Shown piece by piece: positions 10,317-20,514 of a stretch of 64,000 nucleotides of DNA (positions are counted from its first letter, which is position 1; the number at the start of each line of letters is the position of its first letter). The DNA lies in NCBI GenBank assembly GCA_032433765.1, contig JAVIAB010000047.1, forward strand, positions 17,425,511 through 17,489,510, given 5' to 3'. The stretch comes from Megaustenia siamemsis. Taxonomy: Eukaryota; Mollusca; Gastropoda; Stylommatophora; Ariophantidae. The translations under genes were made by a program, and so were the position numbers. The notes below the pieces were generated by a model that had not been told where the DNA came from, searched no databases, and saw only the letters and a program-made list of their open reading frames with translations.

Positions 10317-12514
10317 GGCAGACATGACTTGAGACAATCGCTGACCAGTAGGACAGACATGACTGAGACAACCACTTGCCAGTAAATCAGACATGATTGA
10401 GACAGTCGCTTGACTGTTGAACAATCGCTGGCCAATAAAGCAGACATGACTGACCTGACACAATCACTGACCAATAAGGCAGAGACCAATGAAGCAAGCT
10501 TTACTGGTAAAACAGACATGACTGAGATGACCGTTAAGACAGACATGACTGAGACAATCGCTGACTATTAAGACAGACATGACTGAGACAATCGCTGACT
10601 ATTAAGACAGACATGACTGAGACAATCGCTGACCAGTAAGACAGACATGACAGACAATCGCTGACCAGTAAGACAGAGATGACTGAGACAATCGCTGACC
10701 AGTGAGACAGACATGACTGAGACAATCGCTGACCAGTAAGACAGACATGACTGAGACAATCGCTGACCAGTAAGACAGACATGACTGAGACAATCGCTGA
10801 CCAGTAAGACAGACATAACTGAGACAATCGCTGACCAGTAAGACAGACATGACTGAGACAATCACTGACCAGTACGACAGAGATGACTGAGACAATCGCT
10901 GACCAGTAAGACAGACATGACTGAGACAATCGCTGACTATTAAGACAGACATGACTGAGACAATCGCTGACCAGTAAGACAGACATGACAGACAATCGCT
11001 GACCAGTGAGACAGACAATCGCTGACCAGTGAGACAGACATGACTGAGACAATCGCTGACCAGTATGACAGACATGACTGAGACAATCGCTGACCAGTAA
11101 GACAGACATGACTGAGACAATCGCTGACCAGTAAGACACACATGACTGAGACAATCGCTGACCAGTAAGACATACATAACTGAGACAATCGCTGACCAGT
11201 AAGACAGACATGACTGAGACAATCACTGACCAGTACGACAGAGATGACTGAGACAATCGCTGACCAGTAAGACAGACAATCGCTGACCAGTACGACAGAG
11301 ATGACTGAGACAATCGCTGACCAGTAAGACAGACATGACTGAGACAATCACTGACCAGTACGACAGAGATGACTGAGACAATCGCTGACCAGTAAGACAG
11401 ACATAACTGAGACAATCACTGACCAGTACGACAGAGATGACTGAGACAATCGCTGACCAGTAAGACAGACATGACTGAGACAATCACTGACCAGTAAGAC
11501 AGACATGACTGAGACAATCACTGACCAGTAAGACAGACATGACTGAGACAATCGCTGACCAGTAAGACAGAGATGACTGAGACAATCACTGAGACAATCG
11601 CTGACCAGTAAGACAGACATGACTGAGACAATCACTGACCAGTAAGACAGACATGACTGAGACAATCGCTGACCAGTAAGACAGACATGACTGAGACAAT
11701 CACTGACCAGTAAGACAGACATGACTGAGACAATCGCTGACCAGTAAGACAGACATGACTGAGACAATCACTGACCAGTAAGACAGACATGACTGAGACA
11801 ATCGCTGACCAGTAAGACAGACATGACTGAGACAATCGCTGACCAGTAAGACAGACATGACTGAGACAATCACTGACCAGTAAGACAGAGATGACTGAGA
11901 CAATCACTGACCAGTACGACAGACATGACTGAGACAATCGCTGACCAGTAAGACAGAGATGACTGAGACAATCACTGACCAGTACGACAGACATGACTGA
12001 GACAATCACTGACCAGTAAGACAGAGATGACTGAGACAATCACTGACCAGTACGACAGACATGACTGAGACAATCACTGACCAGTAAGACAGAGATGACT
12101 GAGACAATCACTGACCAGTACGACAGACATGACTGAGACAATCACTGACCAGTAAGACAGAGATGACTGAGACAATCACTGACCAGTAAGACAGAGATGA
12201 CTGAGACAATCACTGACCAGTACGACAGACATGACTGAGACAATCGCTGACCAGTAAGACAGAGATGACTGAGACAATCACTGACCAGTACGACAGCGAT
12301 GACTGAGACAATCACTGACCAGTACGACAGAGATGACTGAGACAATCACTGACCAGTACGACAGAGATGACTGAGACAATCACTGACCAGTACGACAGAG
12401 ATGACTGAGACAATCACTGACCAGTACGACAGAGATGACTGAGACAATCACTGACCAGTACGACAGAGATGACTGAGACAATCACTGACCAGTACGACAG
12501 AGATGACTGAGACA
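10317..12514. repeat. 34-bp minisatellite, about 65 units
   Basis: The core of each unit is caatcgctgaccagtaagac, followed by 'agacatgactgaga'. Variants form a gradient: the left half is mostly 'cgctgaccagtaag' with 'acatg', while the right end (12290-12514) is uniformly 'cactgaccagtacg' with 'agatg'. The middle mixes both. Because 34 is not a multiple of 3, long Ser/Cys/Leu-rich frames appear in all minus-strand frames; they are artefacts. Confidence 0.95.
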
Positions 12515-12590
12515 GCCAAAAACCAAATAAAACTCTTAACGGCCACTGGCCAATAAACCAAACAGTTGCTGACTAAAAGACAAAGTAACA

Positions 12591-13142
12591 AATCGCTGGT
12601 CAATAAAGAAAATAAAACTCAATCACTGATCAATAAACAAAATAAAACTCAATCGCTGATCAATAAACAGAATAAAACTCAATCGCTGATCAATAAACAA
12701 AATAAAACTCAATTGCTGATCAATAAACAGAATAAAACTCAATCGCTAATCAATAAACAAAATAAAACGCAATCACTGATCAATAAACAGAATAAAACTC
12801 AATCGCTGATCAATAAACAAAATAAAACGCAATCACTGATCAATAAACAGAATAAAACTAAATCGCTGATCAATAAACAAAATAAAACTCAGTCGCTGAT
12901 CAATAAACAAAATAAAACTCAATCGCTGATCAATAAACAAAATAAAACGCAATCACTGATCAATAAACAGAATAAAACTAAATCGCTGATCAATAAACAA
13001 AATAAAACTCAATCGCTGATCAATAAACAAAATAAAACTCAATCGCTGATCAATAAACAAAATAAAACTCAATCGCTGATCAATAAACAAAATAAAACTG
13101 AATCGCTGACCAATAAACAAATTAAAAGTATCATTGATCAAT
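12591..13142. repeat. 30-bp minisatellite, about 18 units
   Basis: Units contain caatcgctgatcaataaaca and 'aaataaaact'. The first 20 bases match the 34-bp core next door at 17 of 20 positions, so the two arrays share an ancestor. Since 30 is a multiple of 3, a 203-codon frame with the decapeptide SLINKQNKTQ results; it has no non-repeat domain and I do not call it a gene. Confidence 0.95.
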
Positions 13143-13740
13143 TAACAATATTAGACTCAATGATCCTTGATCGATAAACAATAAAACTGACAATCGCTGA
13201 TCAATAAGACACTGATCAAGGCGGCAGACATGACTGGGACTTGATGATATCCTCACTCGGATCCAGAACTTTGACCTTGGCGCGTGCAGTGTTGACGTCA
13301 CTGGAAGGTAGCTGCTGGCTTCTTAACGCCGATTACTTTCTCATGATATCAATACACAGTCACAAGTTCAGAACACACAAACTATACCACTAAGACAAGA
13401 CTAATATCAGTCCTCGAGGTATGCTTCTGGTAGTCGTCCGCCCAGCATGACACATTCCTAGCCACGAGAACACGGAAGACTTTCCAACAAAAGTAGAGAG
13501 TTGGTGAAGTATGTGTTGACATCTTCCTGCAGCTATTACTTCGCAAATCAAACTCTTAACACGCCATCCTCCTCGACAAGTCAACACTCAACGTATTCAC
13601 GTTCTCAACCAAACGAGAAATTCAGGGTTAGTTGTGACCATATTAACCACCTTGGAACTTCCCGGACTAAAAGAGAATAATGTCTACATTGTCCTCATCG
13701 ACACTGATATGCAAATATACGACAACCACAGGTTCAGTTC
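13143..13740. other. Unassigned sequence
   Basis: Two or three decayed 30-bp units up to about 13215, then unique DNA without a recognisable gene or element end. Confidence 0.4.
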
Positions 13741-13938
13741 AGCCACGATAGCTCAGTGGTCACTGAACTGGACAACAAAGGACAAAGAGGTCGGCTTCGA
13801 TTATACTCGACGGCTTCCCAGTTCACCCAACCTTAAATGGGTACCAGATTTTTTTCTGGGAAACTAAATCACCCAAAAATGATGGTCACTAACACCATAT
13901 TCCCTATAGGACACTTGGAGTGACAGGGCTTTTTACTT
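13741..13938 (+). mobile_element. SINE-1 copy, internally deleted
   Basis: The head has box A-like tagctcagtggtcactgaac and a damaged box B (ttcgattatac). The body keeps 'gttcacccaaccttaaatgggtacc' in parts, but about 50 bp between 'aaactaaatc' and 'acccaaaaat' are missing, as is the stretch around 'catgtgctgaaggtctg'. It ends with tgacagggctttttactt. Confidence 0.8.
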
Positions 13939-14167
13939 ATACAATCTATACTGTACAGTAGACATGTGTACAAGTAATAATAAACTTAACATTGATCACA
14001 CAATAGTATCACTGTCCGACTTGCCGCGTTTGGAATTGTTCGCTCTAATACCCTGGATGATGAAGCACTGCTCGCTTTAGCGGGCACCTGATGGTACTGA
14101 TGTACCGGAATTGCATATTCAATACCCTTTCTGTCTCTTCTTGGAGCAAACAATTTCTTGAACTGGG
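13939..14167. other. Unassigned sequence
   Basis: No element recognised before the SINE-1 body begins near 14168. Confidence 0.35.
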
Positions 14168-14231
14168 CGTAACGCACGGGCGTACTACCGACACCAATAC
14201 TCGCCCAAATTATGGTTGCTAACACCATATT
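14168..14231 (+). mobile_element. SINE-1 body, left part split by LINE-A
   Basis: acgcacgggcgtactaccga and 'attatggttgctaacaccatatt' match the SINE-1 body, again lacking the 'catgtgctgaaggtctg' stretch. It ends with aacaccatatt (14221-14231), which is repeated after the LINE at 15453-15463. The head of this SINE is not recognisable upstream. Confidence 0.7.
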
Positions 14232-15452
14232 GATCTTGATCTTGGAAAAAAGACTGAGACCAATAATAGAACTACAGATAAGCGATTCTCAAATGGGCTT
14301 CCGAAAAAACAGAGGATGTACCGACGCACTATTCACATTAAACAGCTTGCAGAAAAAACGACAGAACACAACCAAAACTTATACATAGCCTTCATTGACC
14401 AGGAAAAAGCATTCGACAGAGTAAACAGAGAACAACTGTGGGAGATACTAACAACATACGGAGTAAGCCAACATCTAACCAATCTTATTAAAAGTCTCTA
14501 CGCCAACAGCAGCTGCAGGGTCAGAACAGCAACAGGCTACACAGACCACTTCGAAGTTAGATCAGGTGTAAGACAGGGGTGCGTACTATCCCCCCTACTG
14601 TTTATTACATACATGGACTATATATGCAAGCTAGCCAACCCATCAGAGACAGAGGAGATCAACGAGCTTCTATTTGCAGACGACCAGGCACTAATACATG
14701 AAACAATAGAAGACCTACAAGAACACTTAAACAAACTCAACATCTTAGGAACAAAATACAACATGAAAATCAATATCAACAAAACAGAAGTCATGAATGT
14801 CGCCAAAAATAAACAGAACATCAACATAACTATAGAAGGCAGACAACTAAAACAAGTAGAGGAATTCAAATACCTAGGAAGTCTAATGACAAACGACAAT
14901 TCCCAAACAGCAGAGATAAAATCAAGATGCAACAAAGCTTGTCAAATCATCGGACAGTTATCACCACTATTGTCCAACAAGGAAATAACTCTGGAGGCAA
15001 AACGAGCACTCTACAATACAATCTTCATTCCAACGTTGTGCTACCAATGCCAGACCTGGATTCTAGATGCAAGAACAATAAGTAAAATAACCTCTACAGA
15101 GATGAAATGTGTTAGACGAATGACAGGAACCAGTCTGAGAGATAAGATCAGAAATGAAGAACTGAGAAAAAAGCTAGGAATAGCCCCCGCCATAGAATAT
15201 ATAAGGAAACAACAGATAAAATGGTTCGGCCACGTGACAAGGCAGAAAGAACAAAACACAACACAACGAGCCTTCAACAAACGTTGTGAGAACAACAGAC
15301 CCAAGGGTCGACCACGAAAAAGATGGATCGATGGAATATTAGAAGCACTAGGAAATATAACAGCAGCAGAGGCGAACAGAAGAGCAAAAGACCGCAAATT
15401 ATATCTCCCCTCGACGATAAAAGGCAAATGTGGAAGGAAAGAAGAAGAGAAG
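14232..15452 (+). mobile_element. LINE-A: 5'-truncated LINE with reverse transcriptase domain, 11-bp target duplication
   Basis: Encodes the C-terminal two thirds of a non-LTR reverse transcriptase, which copies its RNA at the nicked target. The first codons (14232 to about 14340) read SDSQMGFRKNRGCTDALFTL in the frame of 14314; one missing A near 14335-14340 then shifts the frame. From 14316 the second frame is open for 389 codons: motif A AFIDQEKAFDRV (residues 25-36), motif B SGVRQGCVLSPLLF (83-96), catalytic FADD (120-123), thumb WFGHVTRQ (303-310) and the basic RPKGRPRKRWIDG (328-340). Sister copies stop at codon 372 (TGA); here it is TGT (15429-15431), so the frame reads on into SINE sequence to 15485. 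The endonuclease is missing, so it cannot move by itself. Clade (CR1, RTE, Jockey) not decided. Confidence 0.92.
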
Positions 15453-15497
15453 AACACCATATTTCCTATATGTCACTTGGCATGACGGGGCTCTCTA
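15453..15497 (+). mobile_element. SINE-1 tail, right part split by LINE-A
   Basis: aacaccatatt, then 'tcctatatgtcacttggc' and 'atgacggggctctctacttt', is the 3' tail of SINE-1. It continues the left part at 14168-14231. Confidence 0.75.
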
Positions 15498-15720
15498 CTT
15501 TACTTACAGGGCCAGTTGTTATTTAAATATTAATTTCTTCAATGGGGTCAAGATCTTCTCTGGCGCTACGGAGTTCGTGCATCTGAGCTGAAGCCATCTT
15601 TAGTGCTTTCTCTAGTGTGTGGCGGGCGTGCTGAGGAGGGGATCTGAACATGTTGTCCGTTGTGTAATGAAGATGATCTTCCAACTAAATTAAACTGTAC
15701 AATATGTTTCATGCCTAATC
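15498..15720 (+). other. Mostly unassigned; possible relic of the RNase H element
   Basis: ctgaggaggggatctga (about 15639-15655) is identical to the coding sequence of the RNase H element at 54914-54930, read there on the minus strand, and downstream 'aatgaagatgatcttcc' is loosely like its 'CNDDDP' end. Seventeen matching bases are suggestive only. The rest is unassigned. Confidence 0.3.
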
Positions 15721-15976
15721 ATGGCGGCGTCTCAGTGGCTACCTCACTCGCTTCCTAATCAGAAGGGTCGGAGTATTTTCGGACCGACAAGGCTCCGGGT
15801 TCACCCAATATCCAAAAAATTGGTACCAGATATTTTTTTCTTGGAAGTAAAGGCGGCCTGGGGCAAAACCCACCACAACACCCAAAAAATGTGCCGTGGT
15901 CATCGAAAAACATGGTCACTAAGACGGTATACCCCATACGCCTAGCAAGGCAGAGGAAGGAACCTTTACTTTACTA
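15721..15976 (+). mobile_element. SINE-1b: SINE-1 body with a different tRNA head
   Basis: The body (ccgggttcacccaatatcc, ggtaccagatatttttttct, 'catggtcactaagacggtat', 'cctttactttact') is clearly SINE-1. The first 75 bp (ggcgtctcagtggctacctc, then 'cttcctaatcagaagg') come from another tRNA than the usual head, and the last 30 bp also differ. No target duplication was found. Confidence 0.75.
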
Positions 15977-15990
15977 ATCATTAAAACAAA

Positions 15991-16232
15991 AAGTAAAGAG
16001 CACCCGTCACGCCAAGTAGCGTATAGGGAATATGTTGTTAGTGACCATAATTTTACAGACCACATGATTTTTGGGGTAATGTGGTCGGTATTACGCCCGT
16101 TTCACTTTACTTTTCCAGAAAAAAATCCGATACCCATTTAAGGCTGGGTGAACCCGAAAGCTATTGGTTGAGATCGAACCCTACCTATTGTTCTTTGTAG
16201 TCCAGTTCACTAACCACTGAGCTATCGCGGCT
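15991..16232 (-). mobile_element. SINE-1 copy, nearly full length
   Basis: Starts on the minus strand with agccgcgatagctcagtggt, box B 'ggttcgatct', then 'gggttcacccagcctt' and the full body, ending ctctttactt. Flanks contain only a doubtful short match (atcatt), so insertion borders are approximate. Confidence 0.88.
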
Positions 16233-16375
16233 ATCATTTTACTGATTATAGATCAAAAAAATTATTTGTATTTTATCTACGTTAAGAAAGAAAACGTTGA
16301 GAACGACAAAGTGACTCACCTAGACACACGATAAGGTATGTTAAAACATACAGTCTCGTCCACAATGACAAATAA

Positions 16376-16722
16376 TGTGTAAATCTTCCTCTTGTTCTTT
16401 CTCTTTCTCACTTGTACCGAAAAGGTGTCGTGGTTATATCATTTGTCGTTCTTGAGCTGCTCGAGCTGTCTGAATTAGTGATTTTCCTTTGTTGTTACAT
16501 GTCTCTATCACTGCATCTATCCATCTTCTTCTGGGTCTTCCTCTTGGTCTTTTTCCCTGCATTCTCGAGAAGAATGCCCTTGATGGTGATTGATAAGGAT
16601 TCATTCTGACCAGGTGGCCAAACCATTGAAGTTGTTGTTGCTCTATATATTCTTGGCAAGGTTTTGTTCCTGCCATTTTTCTTATGATTTCATTTGGTAT
16701 TCTATCTCTTCTTGTGTTTATC
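16376..16722 (-). mobile_element. LINE-B 3' fragment, possible 8-bp target duplication
   Basis: The translation ends a reverse transcriptase-type LINE protein: RRDRIPNEIIRKMAGTKPCQ, then WFGHLVRMNPYQ, then KRPRGRPRRRWIDAVIETCN. Only the part after the palm is present, about 90 residues, followed by a 3' UTR containing 'cacgacaccttttcggtac'. acaaataa stands at both ends (16368-16375 and 16723-16730). The same 3' UTR occurs at 40248-40382. The frame is intact in this stretch but far too short for activity. Confidence 0.75.
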
Positions 16723-16827
16723 ACAAATAAATCCGTTCGAAATCACACACAAGATCACTTGAATTTGTAAATAACAGAGGCTAAAATGGAGAAAGGAGTG
16801 GAGATCGGTAGAGATATAAAGTATATC

Positions 16828-17495
16828 ATAATCAAGTACCATGTTTGCTGGCTTAGGTGATCATGTCTCTCCACAACTCACAATCTCGGCAGTTATTTAT
16901 CATTTCTGTTGTTGACCTTCTGCCAAGATATTCATTAAAGCTGTCTGGTATCTTTTCTATTACGTAAGGTTTCATTATTCTTCTTAGCTGTCCATTCCCA
17001 ATATTCTTCTGTAAAACCAAATTTCTTCAGCCTCCATTGATTTTCTTATATGTTGTTCTATTGTCCATGATTCACATCCATATGTTACAACTTTCTACAT
17101 AACATTTGGAAACTCATTTTTGTTTTGTTTTTGTTGTTTTCATTGTCAAAATTGAATTGCACAGTATCTTCCTCATTTTTTGGAAAGCTGCTTTTGCCTG
17201 ATCTATTTTGCGTCTCACCTCTGTTGTACATCTACCATCTGAGGTTAACATTGTTCCCAGATTTTTAAATTCATTTACCTGTTTTAATATTGTTCCACTT
17301 GTCTTTATTGTTAATTGCGGTGATTTATTTTTTTTTAATTGCTACCATTACTTCTGTCTGTTTGCTATCGATGTCGAGTCCTCTATTTTTGCTTTCGTTT
17401 ACTATAATGTTTAACATTTCTTGTAACTTATTTTCACTCTTACCGATTATTACTGTATCAGCAGCATATGTGAGGTTATTTATAAAAAAATATAA
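16828..17495 (-). pseudogene. LINE-E reverse transcriptase fragment with damaged active site
   Basis: On the minus strand the palm begins NNLTYAADTVIIGKSENKLQ. The usual YADD box is YAAD, so one of the two adjacent catalytic aspartates is lost. Downstream come 'TEVMVA' and QVNEFKNLGT-like segments with frame breaks, and the 3' end GRRSTTEMINNC, closed by 'ggtacttgattatgat', a decayed (GAT)n tail. Same family as 25270-26083 and 56781-57020. Inactive by mutation and truncation. Confidence 0.75.
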
Positions 17496-17589
17496 TAAAT
17501 TAAATATGCAGGGTCGCAAGCAGAGCTGTAGATAACATGGAAAATAAACATAAAGCAGTATTAATCAGCCAATAGGGAAATAACTAAGG

Positions 17590-18205
17590 AAGACAGACAA
17601 CTAAAACAAGTAGAGGAATTTAAATACCTAGGAGTTTTAGTGACAAACGACAATTCACAAACAGAAGAGATAGAATCAAGATGCAACAAAGCTTGTCAAA
17701 TCATTGGACAGTTATCACCACTATTGTCCAACAAGGAAATAACTCTGGAGGCAAAACGGACACTCTACGATACAATCTTCATTCCAACGTTGTGTTACCA
17801 ATGTCAATCCTGGACCCTAGATGCAAGAACAATAAGACGAATAACCTCTACTGAGATGAAATGTGTTGAATGAATCTCAGGAAACAGTCTGGGAGATAAG
17901 TTCAGAAATGGAGAACTGAGAAAAAAGCTATAAATAGCCCCCGCAATAGAATATATAAGGAAACAACAGATAAAATGGTTTGGCCACGTGACAAGGCAGA
18001 AAGATCAAAACACAACGAGCCTTCAATAAACGTTGCGAGAACACCAGACCCAAGAGCTGACCACGAAAAAGAAAAGATCGGTTGACGGAATATAAGAAAC
18101 ACTATGAAACAACAGCATCAGGGGCGAACAGAAGAGCAAAAGACAGGAAATTATATCTCCCTCGACGCTGAAAGGCAAACGAGGAAGGAAAGAAGACGTA
18201 AGGAA
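17590..18205 (+). pseudogene. LINE-A fragment, 3' part, decayed
   Basis: Starts in the segment after FADD ('RQLKQVEEFKYLG'), then TNDNSQTEEIESRCNKACQI and 'ITSTEMKCVE' before a stop (TGA at 17871). Later parts are still recognisable (gccacgtgacaaggcagaaa, then 'cctcgacgctgaaaggcaaa'), but small indels shift the frame repeatedly. It ends aggaaagaagacg, the family's 3' end. There is no palm, hence no activity. Confidence 0.85.
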
Positions 18206-18240
18206 AGGAACTGGTGTTCTCAGGAAGATTATTGCTATGT

Positions 18241-18464
18241 ATTAGTTTAGAGGGGGAGCCGCGATAGCTCAGTGGTTAGTGAACTGGACTACAAAGGACA
18301 AGTTATTTTTATTCTGGTTCGATCCCAGCCGACGGCCCCGGGTTCACCAAGCCTTAGATGGGTACCGAATTTTTTTCTTGGAAAGTAAAGCGGCATGGGC
18401 GTAATATCGACCACATTACCCCAAAAATCACGTGCTGAAGGTCTGTAAAATTTATGGTCACTAA

Positions 18465-18501
<37 letters not shown>

Positions 18502-18572
18502 ATACGCCACTACGCCACTTGGCGTGACGGGGGCTCTTTTCTTTTTTTCTTTTTTTAAAAATTAGTTTAGAG
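18241..18572 (+). mobile_element. SINE-1 copy with 12-bp target duplication
   Basis: The best copy for defining the family. attagtttagag lies at 18241-18252 and again at 18561-18572. In between: box A tagctcagtggtta, anticodon-arm region 'ctggactacaaaggac', box B ggttcgatccca, then the body (gggttcaccaagccttagat, ggtaccgaatttttttcttg, 'cattaccccaaaaatcacgtg', 'ttatggtcactaaca') and the tail cgccacttggcgtgacgg with a T-rich end. SINEs are transcribed by RNA polymerase III from boxes A and B and copied by LINE enzymes. A TA microsatellite has grown inside the tail. Confidence 0.93.
18467..18497. repeat. (TA)n microsatellite inside SINE-1
   Basis: About 15 TA units where other copies have 'ccatattccctata'. 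The expansion is private to this copy. Confidence 0.9.
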
Positions 18573-18738
18573 AATGAAACGAATGATCATCGTAGACCTG
18601 GGACAGATTAATTCAAATTACAACATCTGTGTGTGTGTGCGGGGAGGGGGAAAGAGGCGGGGAGAGAGAGGATCGTTATTCGTACAACTGACAATTTGAA
18701 CAGATTTAAAGGTAAAGTACGAGACTTGAACCGGCGTC

Positions 18739-18864
18739 TTAGCACGCGAGTTTCCACCCACATGTGCTCGGCCACCTACCTTAGCACGCGAGTTTCCACC
18801 CACATGTGCTCGGCCACCTACCTTAGCACGCGAGTTTACACCCTTATGTGCTCGGTCGCCTATT
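18739..18864. repeat. 42-bp repeat, three units
   Basis: Units start at 18739, 18781 and 18823 with ttagcacgcgagtttccacc; the third is changed (ttacacccttatg). It sits at the 3' end of the minus-strand SINE-4 and may be an amplified SINE end. Confidence 0.9.
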
Positions 18865-19113
18865 CAGAAATGTTCGGAGATTTCTGGATAGTGTCGCTTC
18901 AAGCATCGAAACTCAGATGCGAGGCGACATTCCTCACCTTCCCAGGGTAATACCCTGGTACGAATTTCTGCCAACGGCTGGGTCGACCGTGGGGGCATTT
19001 TTTTTTTCCCAACCACGAGTACAATTCACACTGCTCCCAGCGGGAATCGAACACGGCTTGTCCGAAAGTCGGAAATCCAGTCGGGTGGTTTTCACAACAA
19101 GGACCGAGGCCCT
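18865..19113 (-). mobile_element. SINE-4: tRNA-derived element
   Basis: On the minus strand the head includes tgaaaaccacccgactggat and box B 'gtgttcgattcccgc', then an A-run (19001-19010 region on the other strand) and a body with 'ccagggtattaccctggga'. Only one copy is visible, so the borders and the family are tentative. Confidence 0.5.
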
Positions 19114-19204
19114 TTGAACAGATTTGTGTCTGAGCAGTGGTGTTCATCTGCATTTTATTCCAAATGGCGAGTAAAATATCCGAGATGCTATTAATGCAGA
19201 CTAA

Positions 19205-19425
19205 AGAGACGGATGGACATTAGACAAGAAAACAGAACAGAAAATTGAAGTCTTTGAAATGATGAAAAGAGGCAGAGGCAGACCAAGACTAACATGGACG
19301 AGTAACATCAAAAGATGGACAAGTCAACCAATGACAATCTGCACCATCAAAGCAAGAGACAGAGTGGAATGGCGCTCCATGGTAGCCAACCTTCGATGCG
19401 GAGATGGCACTTGATGATGATGAAA
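19205..19425 (+). pseudogene. LINE-C 3' fragment with internal deletion
   Basis: Begins tggacattagacaagaaaac and follows the copy at 54402 up to 'tttgaaatg', then jumps about 160 bp ahead to 'agaggcagaggcagaccaag'. It ends with 'ccaaccttcgatgcggag' and a short gatgatgatg tail. The coded piece is the C-terminal 'RGRGRPRLTWTSNIKRW' region. Confidence 0.8.
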
Positions 19426-19455
19426 GAGACGGAGAGAGAGAGAGATTACTAACTC

Positions 19456-20034
19456 ATGGCTTTTCTTCTTTTCCTCCTCTCCTCCTCTTCTTCACCTTCT
19501 CCTCCTCTCCTCCCCTCCTCTTCTTCACTTTCTCCTCTCCTCCCCTCCTCTTCTTCACCTTCTCCTCTCCTCCCCTCCTCTTCTTCACCTTCTCCTGCGC
19601 TTCAGTTTTTTTTCCCGTCTCTCCTCTTCCTTCTCCTTCTGCGCTCGAATTTCGTCTTCTCCTCTTCTTCCGCCTCTTCTTCTTATCTTCCTCCTTCTCT
19701 TCTTCTCCTCCTCTTCTTCTTCTTATCTTCCTCCTTCTCTTCTTCTCCTCCTCTTCTTCTTCTTATCCTCTTCCTCCTCCTCCTCTTCTTATTTTCCTTC
19801 TCCTCTTTTTCTCAACCCCTCCTTTTCTTTTTCTACTCTTCTTCTTTTGCTTCACGTCCTCCTGCTCCTTTCTTCTGCTAACCCCCCTCTTCCTCTTTTA
19901 TTTCTCCTCTTCTTCTTCCTCTTCTTCTCCTCCATTTTTTTCTCAAACCCTCTTTTTCTTAATCTACTCTTTTTTTCTTTTTTCTTCATCTTCTCCTCAT
20001 CCTATTTACCTCTTTCTCTTCTTCTTCTCCCCCT
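19456..20034. repeat. 580-bp polypyrimidine tract (CTT/CTC-rich)
   Basis: Almost only C and T on the plus strand, with the motif ctcctcccctcctcttcttc repeating near its start. It lies exactly between a LINE-C tail and the start of a LINE-A fragment. Mirror-like purine/pyrimidine tracts of this kind can form triplex (H-DNA). The Ser/Phe/Pro-rich open frames across it are compositional. Confidence 0.9.
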
Positions 20035-20405
20035 ATATGCAAGAACAATAAGAAAAATAACCTTTACAGAGATGAAATGTGTTAGACGAATGGCAGGAAA
20101 CAGTCTGAGAGATAAGATCAGAAATGAAGAACTGAGAAAAAAGCTAGGAATAGCCCCCGCCATAGAATATATAATGAAACAACAGATAAAATGGTTTGGC
20201 CATGTGACAAGACAGTGATCAAAACACAACACAATAAACGTTGCGAGAACACCAGACCCAAGGGTCGACCACGAAAAAGATGGATCGATGGATTATTAGA
20301 AGCATTAGGTAACATAACAGCAACAGAGGCGAACAGAAGAGCAAAAGACCGCAAATTATATCTCCCTCGACGCTGAAAGGTAGATGAGGAAGGAAAAAAG
20401 AAGTA
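20035..20405 (+). pseudogene. LINE-A 3' fragment
   Basis: Starts in 'DARTIRKITFTEMKCVRRMA', keeps 'WFGHVTRQ', then a stop (TGA, 20217-20219), and resumes with RPKGRPRKRWIDG in another frame, ending 'cctcgacgctgaaaggtag'. Truncated at its 5' side directly at the polypyrimidine tract. Confidence 0.85.
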
Positions 20406-20514
20406 ATACAACTTCTGCTATGGCGTTGGTGTCGAACATAAGGCATTTCTATGTTTACATTATATTGAGAATGCCTTGAGGGGAAATGATAGAAATAATA
20501 ATCATATTATACTA

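Noticed and set aside
10082..12345. A family of Ser/Leu/Cys-rich proteins on the minus strand
   Set aside because: They are the same 34-bp satellite read in shifting frames, overlapping one another in all frames.
12566..13177. A 203-residue protein with the decapeptide SLINKQNKTQ
   Set aside because: The frame is the product of a 30-bp repeat (a multiple of 3) that is continuous with a 34-bp array where frames are scrambled.
18241..18330. Functional tRNA genes in the SINE heads (also at 49742, 51663 and 63925)
   Set aside because: Boxes A and B are good but acceptor stems pair only in part, the sequence runs directly into SINE bodies, and target duplications show retroposition.
19404..20051. 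Ser/Phe/Pro-rich 215-residue protein
   Set aside because: It is the translation of a polypyrimidine tract; a second frame is equally open.
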